Part shown: piece after piece, positions 31,059-42,460 of the stretch
Layout: each line of letters begins with the position of its first letter
How positions within the stretch are numbered: the first letter of the stretch is position 1
Position numbers and translations under genes: made by a program
The notes under the pieces: model-generated
The model's input: the letters and a program-made list of their open reading frames with translations, nothing else
What the model was told of the DNA's origin: nothing
The model's database searches: none
Source of the DNA: Lotus japonicus
Taxonomy: Eukaryota > Streptophyta > Magnoliopsida > Fabales > Fabaceae
NCBI RefSeq assembly: GCF_012489685.1
Contig: NC_080043.1
Location: 68,441,920 to 68,505,919, forward strand
Length of the DNA: 64,000 nucleotides
Direction of reading: 5' to 3'

Positions 31059-33407
31059 TTATGATCTTCCCTGCAAATATTCACGAGTGAGGAAATCAGG
31101 GAGAGAATTGTTAGATCCTTTTATATATTCAATATCGAAGTAAAAAACGCTTAAAATAGCTTGCCATCTGGCAAAGATATGTTTTGAAGCTAAGTTTTTG
31201 ACATCTTTTTGTAAGATTTCCTTCGCAGATTTGCAGTCAACACGGACTAAGAATTTTTGATTAATCAAATCAGATTGAAATTTTGAAATAGATAAGACGA
31301 TTGCTAAAACTTCTTTTTTAACAGTAGAATAATTCTGTTGAGCAGGATTCCAATGTTTTGAAGTAAAAGCAATAATTTGTTCTTTGTCAAGAATTTTTTG
31401 TTTCAAAATACCACCAAAGCCAATATCAGAGGCATCAGTTTCAATAATCTTGAAAGCTTGAGGATTAGGGAGATAAAGACAAGGCAGATTTTTGACACGC
31501 AGTTTGATTTGTTTGACCACGTTGGTATGAATATCAGACCAGGGTGGAGGATCCTTCTTGAGTCTATCATGAAGGGGTTTGATCATTGTGCTGAGTTGAG
31601 GACAGAAATCCGCAACATAATTGAGACATCCCAAGAATCTTTGCAATTGGGTTTTATCTATGATTTGATCAGGGAACTTGTCGGTGAACTCAATGGCTCT
31701 ATTGATGGGAATGATAGTTCCTTGGTGAATGTTATGGCCAAGGAATCTGATTTTGGTCTGGAACAAGCTGACTTTTGTTTTGGATACTGCCAGACCATTC
31801 CTTTTGATTACAGAGATAAACGTATTGAGGTGTTTGAAGTGTTGATCTATGGTTTGAGAAAAGACCGGCACATCATCGATGTAGACAATAGTGAATTTGG
31901 AATAGGGATTGAAGATTTCATTCATGATCCTTTGAAATTCAGATGGGGCATTCTTTAGCCCAAAATGCATAACATTCCACTCATATTGTCCAAAAGGGAC
32001 AGTAAAAGCAGTTTTATACCTATCCTTTTCTTGTAATTGGATTTGCCAAAATCCAGATTTCATGTCGAACTTCGAAAAGATCTTAGCATCATGCAGTCTG
32101 GCAAGAAGATCTTTCTTGTTGGGAATAGGATATCTAATCCAACAAAGGGCTTGATTGAGAGGTTTGTAGTTGATGACCAACCTAGGGGTTCCCCTTTCTA
32201 TCTCAGCTTGTTTGTTGACATAGAAGGCTGCACAGGACCAAGGACTTTTACTCCTGCGGATTAGTTTCTTCTTAAGAAGATCATCGATTTCCTTTCGGCA
32301 AAAATGAAGAAGTTCTTCATTCATCTGAATAGGTCTAGCCTTGGTTGGGATCTGTTTATCTGAGAAATCCTTTTCATAAGGAAGCTCCACCATATGGCTC
32401 TTCCTTTCCCAAAAGGCATTGGGTAGGTCAGAACAGATACTAGATTGAATATTCCCCAAAATATTCTCAATCCTTGTTTTGACTGAAGGTTGTTGTAATT
32501 GAACTTCAATGTTCTTGAAGGAAATCTCTTCCTTGAGGAAATTGATTTGCTTTTCCTTGTAGGATATAACATTCAGGGTTTTGTCAAAGGGAGGTTCCGA
32601 GAATTTGAACAGAATTGGTTGTCCAAGATGCTGGACAGTGATGCCATCAACGTCAGTGTCATAAGGGAAGAGTTTCTTAATGAAAGGAGTCCCTATTATG
32701 ACTTTTTGACTAAGATTTCTGACGAGCAGAAAAGGGGTTTCAATCTCAAGACTACCATTTTTGATGATAGCCGAGGGGATCTTATATTTGATTATTAACC
32801 TAGATCCTTCAGCAGCACTGAGTTTCTCAGTTGTTTTTTCAAAATATCTGGTGGGAATGAGTCCCTCAGAAATACAACTGGAATCAGCCCCAGTATCAAA
32901 GAGAGCTGGAGTTTCCAAGATAAAATCTCCTATAAGGATTTTGATGTGGATGTAGAATTTCTGGATGGTGACATGATTGATAACTTCCAGAAAGTCATCG
33001 CAATTGTTGTTAGGAGCAGGATTGGAATCAGGTATAGAAGAAGAACTGTCTTCTTCATAATTTCTAGTCAGTTTGTCTAAGATAAGCTGCTGACTTCTTT
33101 GGATTTGTTTGAGACCCTTAACCTCGATTTTAAGGTTACTGACTTCAGATTGGAGGTCTTGAATAGTGACAGGTTTGACAGCAGATTTTTCAAGACGCTT
33201 GAAGGTATCCCTAAGATTGAACTTATTGGTAGTAATAGGACTTCTGGGAGGCCTGTCTTCAAGAGTAGATCTGAGGCGTTCCAAGTAGATTTTCTTTTCT
33301 TCAGGATCAGGGATAGAATTGATAGCCTTAAAGAGAAGATCTTGCTCATTAGTCAAAGTGTTAATGGTCAAGGTATTGACAGAGGATGATGATTGAGAAT
33401 CATCATT
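31059..33407 (-). pseudogene. EPRV ORF1 3' half: protease, RT, RNase H (unit a)
   Basis: Open from just after an in-frame TAG (33408-33410, where other copies have CAG for Gln) to the TAA at 31059; no ATG marks a start. It has FDTGAD, YIDD and ETDASD motifs. Two substitutions are private to this copy: the conserved MPFG block reads MHFG, and YIDDVL reads YIDDVP, both next to the RT active site and likely harmful. Without leader and coat it could only be made by reinitiation or readthrough. Confidence 0.85.
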
Positions 33408-33489
33408 CTAGATTTGATTTAGGTCTTCGGAGACCTCGGAGTCGGAAGGATTGGATTCTTCTTCATTTATTTTGAATGGTTTCAAGAGA
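33408..33489 (-). other. EPRV deletion junction with inverted filler (units a/b)
   Basis: On the minus strand the intergenic end CCCCCTCCTTCT is joined through TCTTGAAACCATTCAAAA to ORF1 sequence ATGAAGAAGAATCC. The middle 17-18 bases are the exact reverse complement of a coat-region stretch (TTTTGAATGGTTTCAAG). Primer site, leader, movement protein and most of the coat are gone. The same junction occurs again at about 37815-37844. Confidence 0.88.
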
Positions 33490-33990
33490 AGAAGGAGGGG
33501 GATGAGATGAGGATTAACAAGAGAAGTAGGACGCCACCACGGAGGGGCTTCTAGCAGAAATTTAAAATGCAGAAATTAAAAGACAGGAATTAAAACAGGA
33601 GGCTCAGCCTTCCATAAACAGAATAATAAAACTGGAGGAAATATATTACATAAACATAGGTTACAAAAGCTGAAATTTAAAAAACTAAAAAACTGAAAAG
33701 ATTGAAGAAAGGAAAACTGAAAGAGAACTTACAGAAGGACTCTCAGTGTTTTCTCTCTCTATAACTCTCTATCTAGGCTATGCCAAACTCTGATTAACAA
33801 AGCTCAGAAGATTCCTATTTAAAGAAAAAATTTGGTCACTGTTTGAATAGTTCCGGTTGAATAGTTCCGGTAGACGGTACTATTTGACGGGCACTATTTG
33901 CTACAGTAAAAAGTTCTACTGTTGCTACAGTGGAATACAATAATTGAGATTGAATTATTACAAAACATAATGATAAAAGACGACAAAGCT
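33490..33990 (-). promoter_or_regulatory. EPRV intergenic region (unit b)
   Basis: TATA-like TTTAAATAG at 33815-33823 (minus). It ends 12 bases past CCCCCTC, short of the primer site, so transcripts from this promoter would go into the deletion junction and the 3' half of ORF1. Confidence 0.75.
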
Positions 33991-35412
33991 TTAGCAGAAG
34001 TCATCTTCACTTGATTCCAGTGTTTCCGGGATAAGATCTGACCCGAAAGAAGATTGTGAGGAAGTTTTCTGCTGAGGGGCCTTTGAGGATGAGGCCTGCT
34101 CCTTTGGCTCTTTTTCTTTCAATAATTGCAGAGCTGTTTGGAGATTCTTCAGCAAGTCTTCTTCTGTTGAAGCTCCTGCAAGGGCCGCTGTGATGTGGGC
34201 CTTTTGATTGAGCAAGAGACTAGATTGCGGATTGGCATGCTTAAGGCACTTTTGGTTAGACTTAAACCACTGATTGACATTCTCCTTATGAGCTTTGGAA
34301 GCATCAAAGACCTTCCACCATTTGATTAAGGGTTGCTTGTGGAGAATTGGTTGGGCTTTTGTCTTGAGACCATAACGCCAGGCAAATACCCAAGAAAGGG
34401 AAAAGATTGTGTAAAAATTCAAACAATCAGGATAATTGTTTAAATCTTTATTCCAATGCTTTAAAAAATGATTGTAACCCTCAAGAACTTCAGAGGGAAA
34501 GATTTCCGTAGTAGGTCCAAAGAAATCCCACCAAGAGTGAAACCAATTTGGAAAAGAATATTTGTTGGACCATTTAAAATAAATGAGCCAAGAGTGTTTG
34601 AAATTCTGATTTTGTAGACCAAGAATTGTATTCTCCCAAGCTTTCATATAGTCCCAATAGTTGAAACCTACAGGGTCAAAGTTCTGAGAGAATTTTTTGT
34701 AACCATTTGGATTAGGTCCAAAGTCAGTGGGACGAAGGACACGGAGAATCTGGAGTGTAGAATGAGTGATAAGGGAGTTATCAGATTTATCCCTAAAGTG
34801 TTTGATTTCTACACTGTTTGTATCTATAAGGATAAACTCATAGAAAATTTGGGATTTGTTTGGGTGAATGGGATCAAGGTGATTTGGGAAGAGTTTAATG
34901 CCAATTTTGTTGGCAAGGTTGACTCCTCCAGAGCTATCCCACCATTCTGGTTCAATAAAAGTTTGGAATTTGGAGTTTATTTTGGCTAGATAACCGGTAT
35001 TTTGGTTGGGTTGACTGGGTTGAGCAACAACGGGTTTTTTCCCGCAATGAGTTGCTAAGGTTTTGGTTTTATCAATGATGGTTTGGAGAGATTGAAGGTC
35101 ATCATCTTCTTCTGTCATGCTAGCCCAGGATTTTTTGGGTAAATTGATGAGTCCCTGAGGAACATTATCCAGGCCTGCTTGTTTGAGGGCAAGGAGAGTT
35201 GGAATTGATAAAGCATAATCTCCTTTGGTTTGTTTTGGTTGGGGAGATTGATTTTGAGCAGTGGGCTCAGATTTTTGGTTTTGGACAGTGGGTCCAGATT
35301 GATGGGCAGTGGGCCCTGATAAGATTAAAGAGTCAGAGATTAAAATACCTTTGCTCTTTTCTTTGTTTCTTCCTCTTCCTCGGGAGGAGGAGGATCCTCC
35401 TCTGGAGGACAT
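33991..35412 (-). CDS. EPRV ORF2 protein, unknown function (unit b)
   Basis: 473 uninterrupted codons from ATG 35412, one base after the ORF1 stop. Compared with unit a it has Ile for Asn in the N-terminal SLILSG, Gly for Ala in TKGDYA and Phe for Leu in WWDFFGP; the translation is the same as in unit c. Confidence 0.75.
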   Translation of the reverse strand: MSSRGGSSSSRGRGRNKEKSKGILISDSLILSGPTAHQSGPTVQNQKSEPTAQNQSPQPKQTKGDYALSIPTLLALKQAGLDNVPQGLINLPKKSWASMTEEDDDLQSLQTIIDKTKTLATHCGKKPVVAQPSQPNQNTGYLAKINSKFQTFIEPEWWDSSGGVNLANKIGIKLFPNHLDPIHPNKSQIFYEFILIDTNSVEIKHFRDKSDNSLITHSTLQILRVLRPTDFGPNPNGYKKFSQNFDPVGFNYWDYMKAWENTILGLQNQNFKHSWLIYFKWSNKYSFPNWFHSWWDFFGPTTEIFPSEVLEGYNHFLKHWNKDLNNYPDCLNFYTIFSLSWVFAWRYGLKTKAQPILHKQPLIKWWKVFDASKAHKENVNQWFKSNQKCLKHANPQSSLLLNQKAHITAALAGASTEEDLLKNLQTALQLLKEKEPKEQASSSKAPQQKTSSQSSFGSDLIPETLESSEDDFC

Positions 35413-35413
35413 C

Positions 35414-37762
35414 TTATGATCTTCCCTGCAAATATTCACGAGTGAGGAAATCAGGGAGAGAATTGTTAGATCCTTTTATATATTCAATATCGAAGTCAAA
35501 AACGCTTAAAATAGCTTGCCATCTGGCAAAGATATGTTTTGAAGCTAAGTTTTTGACATCTTTTTGTAAGATTTCCTTCGCAGATTTGCAGTCAACACGG
35601 ACTAAGAATTTTTGATTAATCAAATCAGATTGAAATTTTGAAATAGATAAGACGATTGCTAAAACTTCTTTTTTAACAGTAGAATAATTCTGTTGAGCAG
35701 GATTCCAATGTTTTGAAGTAAAAGCAATAATTTGTTCTTTGTCAAGAATTTTTTGTTTCAAAATACCACCAAAGCCAATATCAGAGGCATCAGTTTCAAT
35801 AATCTTGAAAGCTTGAGGATTAGGGAGATAAAGACAAGGCAGATTTTTGACACGCAGTTTGATTTGTTTGACCACGTTGGTATGAATATCAGACCAGGGT
35901 GGAGGATCCTTCTTGAGTCTATCATGAAGGGGTTTGATCATTGTGCTGAGTTGAGGACAGAAATCCGCAACATAATTGAGACATCCCAAGAATCTTTGCA
36001 ATTGGGTTTTATCTATGATTTGATCAGGGAACTTGTCGGTGAACTCAATGGCTCTATTGATGGGAATGATAGTTCCTTGGTGAATGTTATGGCCAAGGAA
36101 TCTGATTTTGGTCTGGAACAAGCTGACTTTTGTTTTGGATACTGCCAGACCATTCCTTTTGATTACAGAGATAAACGTATTGAGGTGTTTGAAGTGTTGA
36201 TCTATGGTTTGAGAAAAGACCAGCACATCATCGATGTAGACAATAGTGAATTTGGAATAGGGATTGAAGATTTCATTCATGATCCTTTGAAATTCAGATG
36301 GGGCATTCTTTAGCCCAAAAGGCATAACATTCCACTCATATTGTCCAAAAGGGACAGTAAAAGCAGTTTTATACCTATCCTTTTCTTGTAATTGGATTTG
36401 CCAAAATCCAGATTTCATGTCGAACTTCGAAAAGATCTTAGCATCATGCAGTCTGGCAAGAAGATCTTTCTTGTTGGGAATAGGATATCTAATCCAACAA
36501 AGGGCTTGATTGAGAGGTTTGTAGTTGATGACCAACCTAGGGGTTCCCCTTTCTATCTCAGCTTGTTTGTTGACATAGAAGGCTGCACAGGACCAAGGAC
36601 TTTTACTCCTGCGGATTAGTTTCTTCTTAAGAAGATCATCGATTTCCTTTCGGCAAAAATGAAGAAGTTCTTCATTCATCTGAATAGGTCTAGCCTTGGT
36701 TGGGATCTGTTTATCTGAGAAATCCTTTTCATAAGGAAGCTCCACCATATGGCTCTTCCTTTCCCAAAAGGCATTGGGTAGGTCAGAACAGATACTAGAT
36801 TGAATATTCCCCAAAATATTCTCAATCCTTGTTTTGACTGAAGGTTGTTGTAATTGAACTTCAATGTTCTTGAAGGAAATCTCTTCCTTGAGGAAATTGA
36901 TTTGCTTTTCCTTGTAGGATATAACATTCAGGGTTTTGTCAAAGGGAGGTTCCGAGAATTTGAACAGAATTGGTTGTCCAAGATGCTGGACAGTGATGCC
37001 ATCAACGTCAGTGTCATAAGGGAAGAGTTTCTTAATGAAAGGAGTCCCTATTATGACTTTTTGACTAAGATTTCTGACGAGCAGAAAAGGGGTTTCAATC
37101 TCAAGACTACCATTTTTGATGATAGCCGAGGGGATCTTATATTTGATTATTAACCTAGATCCTTCAGCAGCACTGAGTTTCTCAGTTGTTTTTTCAAAAT
37201 ATCTGGTGGGAATGAGTCCCTCAGAAATACAACTGGAATCAGCCCCAGTATCAAAGAGAGCTGGAGTTTCCAAGATAAAATCTCCTATAAGGATTTTGAT
37301 GTGGATGTAGAATTTCTGGATGGTGACATGATTGATAACTTCCAGAAAGTCATCGCAATTGTTGTTAGGAGCAGGATTGGAATCAGGTATAGAAGAAGAA
37401 CTGTCTTCTTCATAATTTCTAGTCAGTTTGTCTAAGATAAGCTGCTGACTTCTTTGGATTTGTTTGAGACCCTTAACCTCGATTTTAAGGTTACTGACTT
37501 CAGATTGGAGGTCTTGAATAGTGACAGGTTTGACAGCAGATTTTTCAAGACGCTTGAAGGTATCCCTAAGATTGAACTTATTGGTAGTAATAGGACTTCT
37601 GGGAGGCCTGTCTTCAAGAGTAGATCTGAGGCGTTCCAAGTAGATTTTCTTTTCTTCAGGATCAGGGATAGAATTGATAGCCTTAAAGAGAAGATCTTGC
37701 TCATTAGTCAAAGTGTTAATGGTCAAGGTATTGACAGAGGATGATGATTGAGAATCATCATT
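35414..37762 (-). pseudogene. EPRV ORF1 3' half: protease, RT, RNase H (unit b)
   Basis: Open after the same TAG seen in unit a (37763-37765) to the TAA at 35414. RT motifs are the standard MPFGLKNAPSEFQR and YIDDVLVFSQ, so the enzyme region looks intact, unlike unit a. No ATG start. The shared TAG means units a and b were copied from one template already carrying it. Confidence 0.85.
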
Positions 37763-37844
37763 CTAGATTTGATTTAGGTCTTCGGAGACCTCGGAGTCGG
37801 AAGGATTGGATTCTTCTTCATTTATTTTGAATGGTTTCAAGAGA

Positions 37845-38345
37845 AGAAGGAGGGGGATGAGATGAGGATTAACAAGAGAAGTAGGACGCCACCACGGAGG
37901 GGCTTCTAGCAGAAATTTAAAATGCAGAAATTAAAAGACAGGAATTAAAACAGGAGGCTCAGCCTTCCATAAACAGAATAATAAAACTGGAGGAAATATA
38001 TTACATAAACATAGGTTACAAAAGCTGAAATTTAAAAAACTAAAAAACTGAAAAGATTGAAGAAAGGAAAACTGAAAGAGAACTTACAGAAGGACTCTCA
38101 GTGTTTTCTCTCTCTATAACTCTCTATCTAGGCTATGCCAAACTCTGATTAACAAAGCTCAGAAGATGCCTATTTAAAGAAAAAATTTGGTCACTGTTTG
38201 AATAGTTCCGGTTGAATAGTTCCGGTAGACGGTACTATTTGACGGGCACTATTTGCTACAGTAAAAAGTTCTACTGTTGCTACAGTGGAATACAATAATT
38301 GAGATTGAATTATTACAAAACATAATGATAAAAGACGACAAAGCT
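37845..38345 (-). promoter_or_regulatory. EPRV intergenic region (unit c)
   Basis: As in unit b, with TTTAAATAG at 38170-38178 (minus) and the G form of the unit-b variant site. It reads leftwards into the b/c junction. Confidence 0.75.
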
Positions 38346-39767
38346 TTAGCAGAAGTCATCTTCACTTGATTCCAGTGTTTCCGGGATAAGATCTGACCCG
38401 AAAGAAGATTGTGAGGAAGTTTTCTGCTGAGGGGCCTTTGAGGATGAGGCCTGCTCCTTTGGCTCTTTTTCTTTCAATAATTGCAGAGCTGTTTGGAGAT
38501 TCTTCAGCAAGTCTTCTTCTGTTGAAGCTCCTGCAAGGGCCGCTGTGATGTGGGCCTTTTGATTGAGCAAGAGACTAGATTGCGGATTGGCATGCTTAAG
38601 GCACTTTTGGTTAGACTTAAACCACTGATTGACATTCTCCTTATGAGCTTTGGAAGCATCAAAGACCTTCCACCATTTGATTAAGGGTTGCTTGTGGAGA
38701 ATTGGTTGGGCTTTTGTCTTGAGACCATAACGCCAGGCAAATACCCAAGAAAGGGAAAAGATTGTGTAAAAATTCAAACAATCAGGATAATTGTTTAAAT
38801 CTTTATTCCAATGCTTTAAAAAATGATTGTAACCCTCAAGAACTTCAGAGGGAAAGATTTCCGTAGTAGGTCCAAAGAAATCCCACCAAGAGTGAAACCA
38901 ATTTGGAAAAGAATATTTGTTGGACCATTTAAAATAAATGAGCCAAGAGTGTTTGAAATTCTGATTTTGTAGACCAAGAATTGTATTCTCCCAAGCTTTC
39001 ATATAGTCCCAATAGTTGAAACCTACAGGGTCAAAGTTCTGAGAGAATTTTTTGTAACCATTTGGATTAGGTCCAAAGTCAGTGGGACGAAGGACACGGA
39101 GAATCTGGAGTGTAGAATGAGTGATAAGGGAGTTATCAGATTTATCCCTAAAGTGTTTGATTTCTACACTGTTTGTATCTATAAGGATAAACTCATAGAA
39201 AATTTGGGATTTGTTTGGGTGAATGGGATCAAGGTGATTTGGGAAGAGTTTAATGCCAATTTTGTTGGCAAGGTTGACTCCTCCAGAGCTATCCCACCAT
39301 TCTGGTTCAATAAAAGTTTGGAATTTGGAGTTTATTTTGGCTAGATAACCGGTATTTTGGTTGGGTTGACTGGGTTGAGCAACAACGGGTTTTTTCCCGC
39401 AATGAGTTGCTAAGGTTTTGGTTTTATCAATGATGGTTTGGAGAGATTGAAGGTCATCATCTTCTTCTGTCATGCTAGCCCAGGATTTTTTGGGTAAATT
39501 GATGAGTCCCTGAGGAACATTATCCAGGCCTGCTTGTTTGAGGGCAAGGAGAGTTGGAATTGATAAAGCATAATCTCCTTTGGTTTGTTTTGGTTGGGGA
39601 GATTGATTTTGAGCAGTGGGCTCAGATTTTTGGTTTTGGACAGTGGGTCCAGATTGATGGGCAGTGGGCCCTGATAAGATTAAAGAGTCAGAGATTAAAA
39701 TACCTTTGCTCTTTTCTTTGTTTCTTCCTCTTCCTCGGGAGGAGGAGGATCCTCCTCTGGAGGACAT
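38346..39767 (-). CDS. EPRV ORF2 protein, unknown function (unit c)
   Basis: 473 uninterrupted codons from ATG 39767; translation the same as in unit b. Three intact ORF2 copies survive while ORF1 is broken in every copy. Because b and c were probably copied from one template, this need not mean selection. Confidence 0.75.
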   Translation of the reverse strand: MSSRGGSSSSRGRGRNKEKSKGILISDSLILSGPTAHQSGPTVQNQKSEPTAQNQSPQPKQTKGDYALSIPTLLALKQAGLDNVPQGLINLPKKSWASMTEEDDDLQSLQTIIDKTKTLATHCGKKPVVAQPSQPNQNTGYLAKINSKFQTFIEPEWWDSSGGVNLANKIGIKLFPNHLDPIHPNKSQIFYEFILIDTNSVEIKHFRDKSDNSLITHSTLQILRVLRPTDFGPNPNGYKKFSQNFDPVGFNYWDYMKAWENTILGLQNQNFKHSWLIYFKWSNKYSFPNWFHSWWDFFGPTTEIFPSEVLEGYNHFLKHWNKDLNNYPDCLNFYTIFSLSWVFAWRYGLKTKAQPILHKQPLIKWWKVFDASKAHKENVNQWFKSNQKCLKHANPQSSLLLNQKAHITAALAGASTEEDLLKNLQTALQLLKEKEPKEQASSSKAPQQKTSSQSSFGSDLIPETLESSEDDFC

Positions 39768-39768
39768 C

Positions 39769-41648
39769 TTATGATCTTCCCTGCAAATATTCACGAGTGA
39801 GGAAATCAGGGAGAGAATTGTTAGATCCTTTTATATATTCAATATCGAAGTCAAAAACGCTTAAAATAGCTTGCCATCTGGCAAAGATATGTTTTGAAGC
39901 TAAGTTTTTGACATCTTTTTGTAAGATTTCCTTCGCAGATTTGCAGTCAACACGGACTAAGAATTTTTGATTAATCAAATCAGATTGAAATTTTGAAATA
40001 GATAAGACGATTGCTAAAACTTCTTTTTTAACAGTAGAATAATTCTGTTGAGCAGGATTCCAATGTTTTGAAGTAAAAGCAATAATTTGTTCTTTGTCAA
40101 GAATTTTTTGTTTCAAAATACCACCAAAGCCAATATCAGAGGCATCAGTTTCAATAATCTTGAAAGCTTGAGGATTAGGGAGATAAAGACAAGGCAGATT
40201 TTTGACACGCAGTTTGATTTGTTTGACCACGTTGGTATGAATATCAGACCAGGGTGGAGGATCCTTCTTGAGTCTATCATGAAGGGGTTTGATCATTGTG
40301 CTGAGTTGAGGACAGAAATCCGCAACATAATTGAGACATCCCAAGAATCTTTGCAATTGGGTTTTATCTATGATTTGATCAGGGAACTTGTCGGTGAACT
40401 CAATGGCTCTATTGATGGGAATGATAGTTCCTTGGTGAATGTTATGGCCAAGGAATCTGATTTTGGTCTGGAACAAGCTGACTTTTGTTTTGGATACTGC
40501 CAGACCATTCCTTTTGATTACAGAGATAAACGTATTGAGGTGTTTGAAGTGTTGATCTATGGTTTGAGAAAAGACCAGCACATCATCGATGTAGACAATA
40601 GTGAATTTGGAATAGGGATTGAAGATTTCATTCATGATCCTTTGAAATTCAGATGGGGCATTCTTTAGCCCAAAAGGCATAACATTCCACTCATATTGTC
40701 CAAAAGGGACAGTAAAAGCAGTTTTATACCTATCCTTTTCTTGTAATTGGATTTGCCAAAATCCAGATTTCATGTCGAACTTCGAAAAGATCTTAGCATC
40801 ATGCAGTCTGGCAAGAAGATCTTTCTTGTTGGGAATAGGATATCTAATCCAACAAAGGGCTTGATTGAGAGGTTTGTAGTTGATGACCAACCTAGGGGTT
40901 CCCCTTTCTATCTCAGCTTGTTTGTTGACATAGAAGGCTGCACAGGACCAAGGACTTTTACTCCTGCGGATTAGTTTCTTCTTAAGAAGATCATCGATTT
41001 CCTTTCGGCAAAAATGAAGAAGTTCTTCATTCATCTGAATAGGTCTAGCCTTGGTTGGGATCTGTTTGTCTGAGAAATCCTTTTCATAAGGAAGCTCCAC
41101 CATATGGCTCTTCCTTTCCCAAAAGGCATTGGGTAGGTCAGAACAGATACTAGATTGAATATTCCCCAAAATATTCTCAATCCTTGTTTTGACTGAAGGT
41201 TGTTGTAATTGAACTTCAATGTTCTTGAAGGAAATCTCTTCCTTGAGGAAATTGATTTGCTTTTCCTTGTAGGATATAACATTCAGGGTTTTGTCAAAGG
41301 GAGGTTCCGAGAATTTGAACAGAATTGGTTGTCCAAGATGCTGGACAGTGATGCCATCAACGTCAGTGTCATAAGGGTAGAGTTTCTTAATGAAAGGAGT
41401 CCCTATTATGACTTTTTGACTAAGATTTCTGACGAGCAGAAAAGGGGTTTCAATCTCAAGACTACCATTTTTGATGATAGCCGAGGGGATCTTATATTTG
41501 ATTATTAACCTAGATCCTTCAGCAGCACTGAGTTTCTCAGTTGTCTTTTCAAAATATCTGGTGGGAATGAGTCCCTCAGAAATACAACTGGAATCAGCCC
41601 CAGTATCAAAGAGAGCTGGAGTTTCCAAGATAAAATCTCCTATAAGGA
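39769..41648 (-). pseudogene. EPRV ORF1 3' fragment: protease (partial), RT, RNase H (unit c)
   Basis: Starts at the inverted junction within the protease; FDTGAD is just inside it (about 41600-41617). RT and RNase H motifs are intact. A private change gives KKLYPYD instead of KKLFPYD. At the DKQIPTK site it has the base found in the copy at 19589-23809 rather than that of units a and b, so variants are mosaic along the array. Confidence 0.85.
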
Positions 41649-42460
41649 TTTGGAAACTCCAGCTCTCTTTGATACTGGGGCTGATTCCAGTTGTATTTCT
41701 GAGGGACTCATTCCCACCAGATATTTTGAAAAAACAACTGAGAAACTCAGTGCTGCTGAAGGATCTAGGTTAATAATCAAATATAAGATCCCCTCGGCTA
41801 TCATCAAAAATGGTAGTCTTGAGATTGAAACCCCTTTTCTGCTCGTCAGAAATCTTAGTCAAAAAGTCATAATAGGGACTCCTTTCATTAAGAAACTCTT
41901 CCCTTATGACACTGACGTTGATGGCATCACTGTCCAGCATCTTGGACAACCAATTCTGTTCAAATTCTCGGAACCTCCCTTTGACAAAACCCTGAATGTT
42001 ATATCCTACAAGGAAAAGCAAATCAATTTCCTCAAGGAAGAGATTTCCTTCAAGAACATTGAAGTTCAATTACAACAACCTTCAGTCAAAACAAGGATTG
42101 AGAATATTTTGGGGAATATTCAATCTAGTATCTGTTCTGACCTACCCAATGCCTTTTGGGAAAGGAAGAGCCATATGGTGGAGCTTCCTTATGAAAAGGA
42201 TTTCTCAGACAAACATATCCCAACCAAGGCTAGACCTATTAAGATGAATGAAGAACTTCTTCATTTTTGCCGAAAGGAAATCGATGATCTTCTTAAGAAG
42301 AAACTAATCCGCAGGAGTAAAAGTCCTTGGTCCTGTGCAGCCTTCTATGTCAACAAACAAGCTGAGATAGAAAGGGGAACCCCTAGGTTGGTCATCAACT
42401 ACAAACCTCTCAATCAAGCCCTTTGTTGGATTAGATATCCTATTCCCAACAAGAAAGATC

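Larger units (their letters stand above)
29135..33489 (-). repeat. EPRV tandem unit a (4,355 bp)
   Basis: First of three head-to-tail units: ORF1 3' half, ORF2 and intergenic region, without leader, movement or most coat sequence. Its left edge runs on into a normal primer site and leader; its right edge is the deletion junction. It differs from units b and c by scattered single-base changes. Confidence 0.93.
33490..37844 (-). repeat. EPRV tandem unit b (4,355 bp)
   Basis: Same length and order as unit a. A G-to-T change marks its intergenic region (AGAAGATTCC at about 33807, read on the plus strand, instead of AGAAGATGCC). It shares some variants with a and others with c. Confidence 0.93.
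37845..41648 (-). repeat. EPRV tandem unit c (truncated, 3,804 bp)
   Basis: Third unit, cut in the protease region at about 41648 where the array turns back on itself. It lacks the right-hand deletion junction. Confidence 0.92.

Noticed and set aside
31055..31084. GTG at 31084 as start of EPRV ORF2
   Set aside because: It lies inside the end of ORF1. The ATG at 31057, one base after the ORF1 stop, is the better start and is kept in all copies.
29135..41648. Tandem units as a pure assembly artefact
   Set aside because: Units carry private and mosaic base changes and the array ends in a different structure on each side. An artefact is not excluded but is less likely; long reads would settle it.
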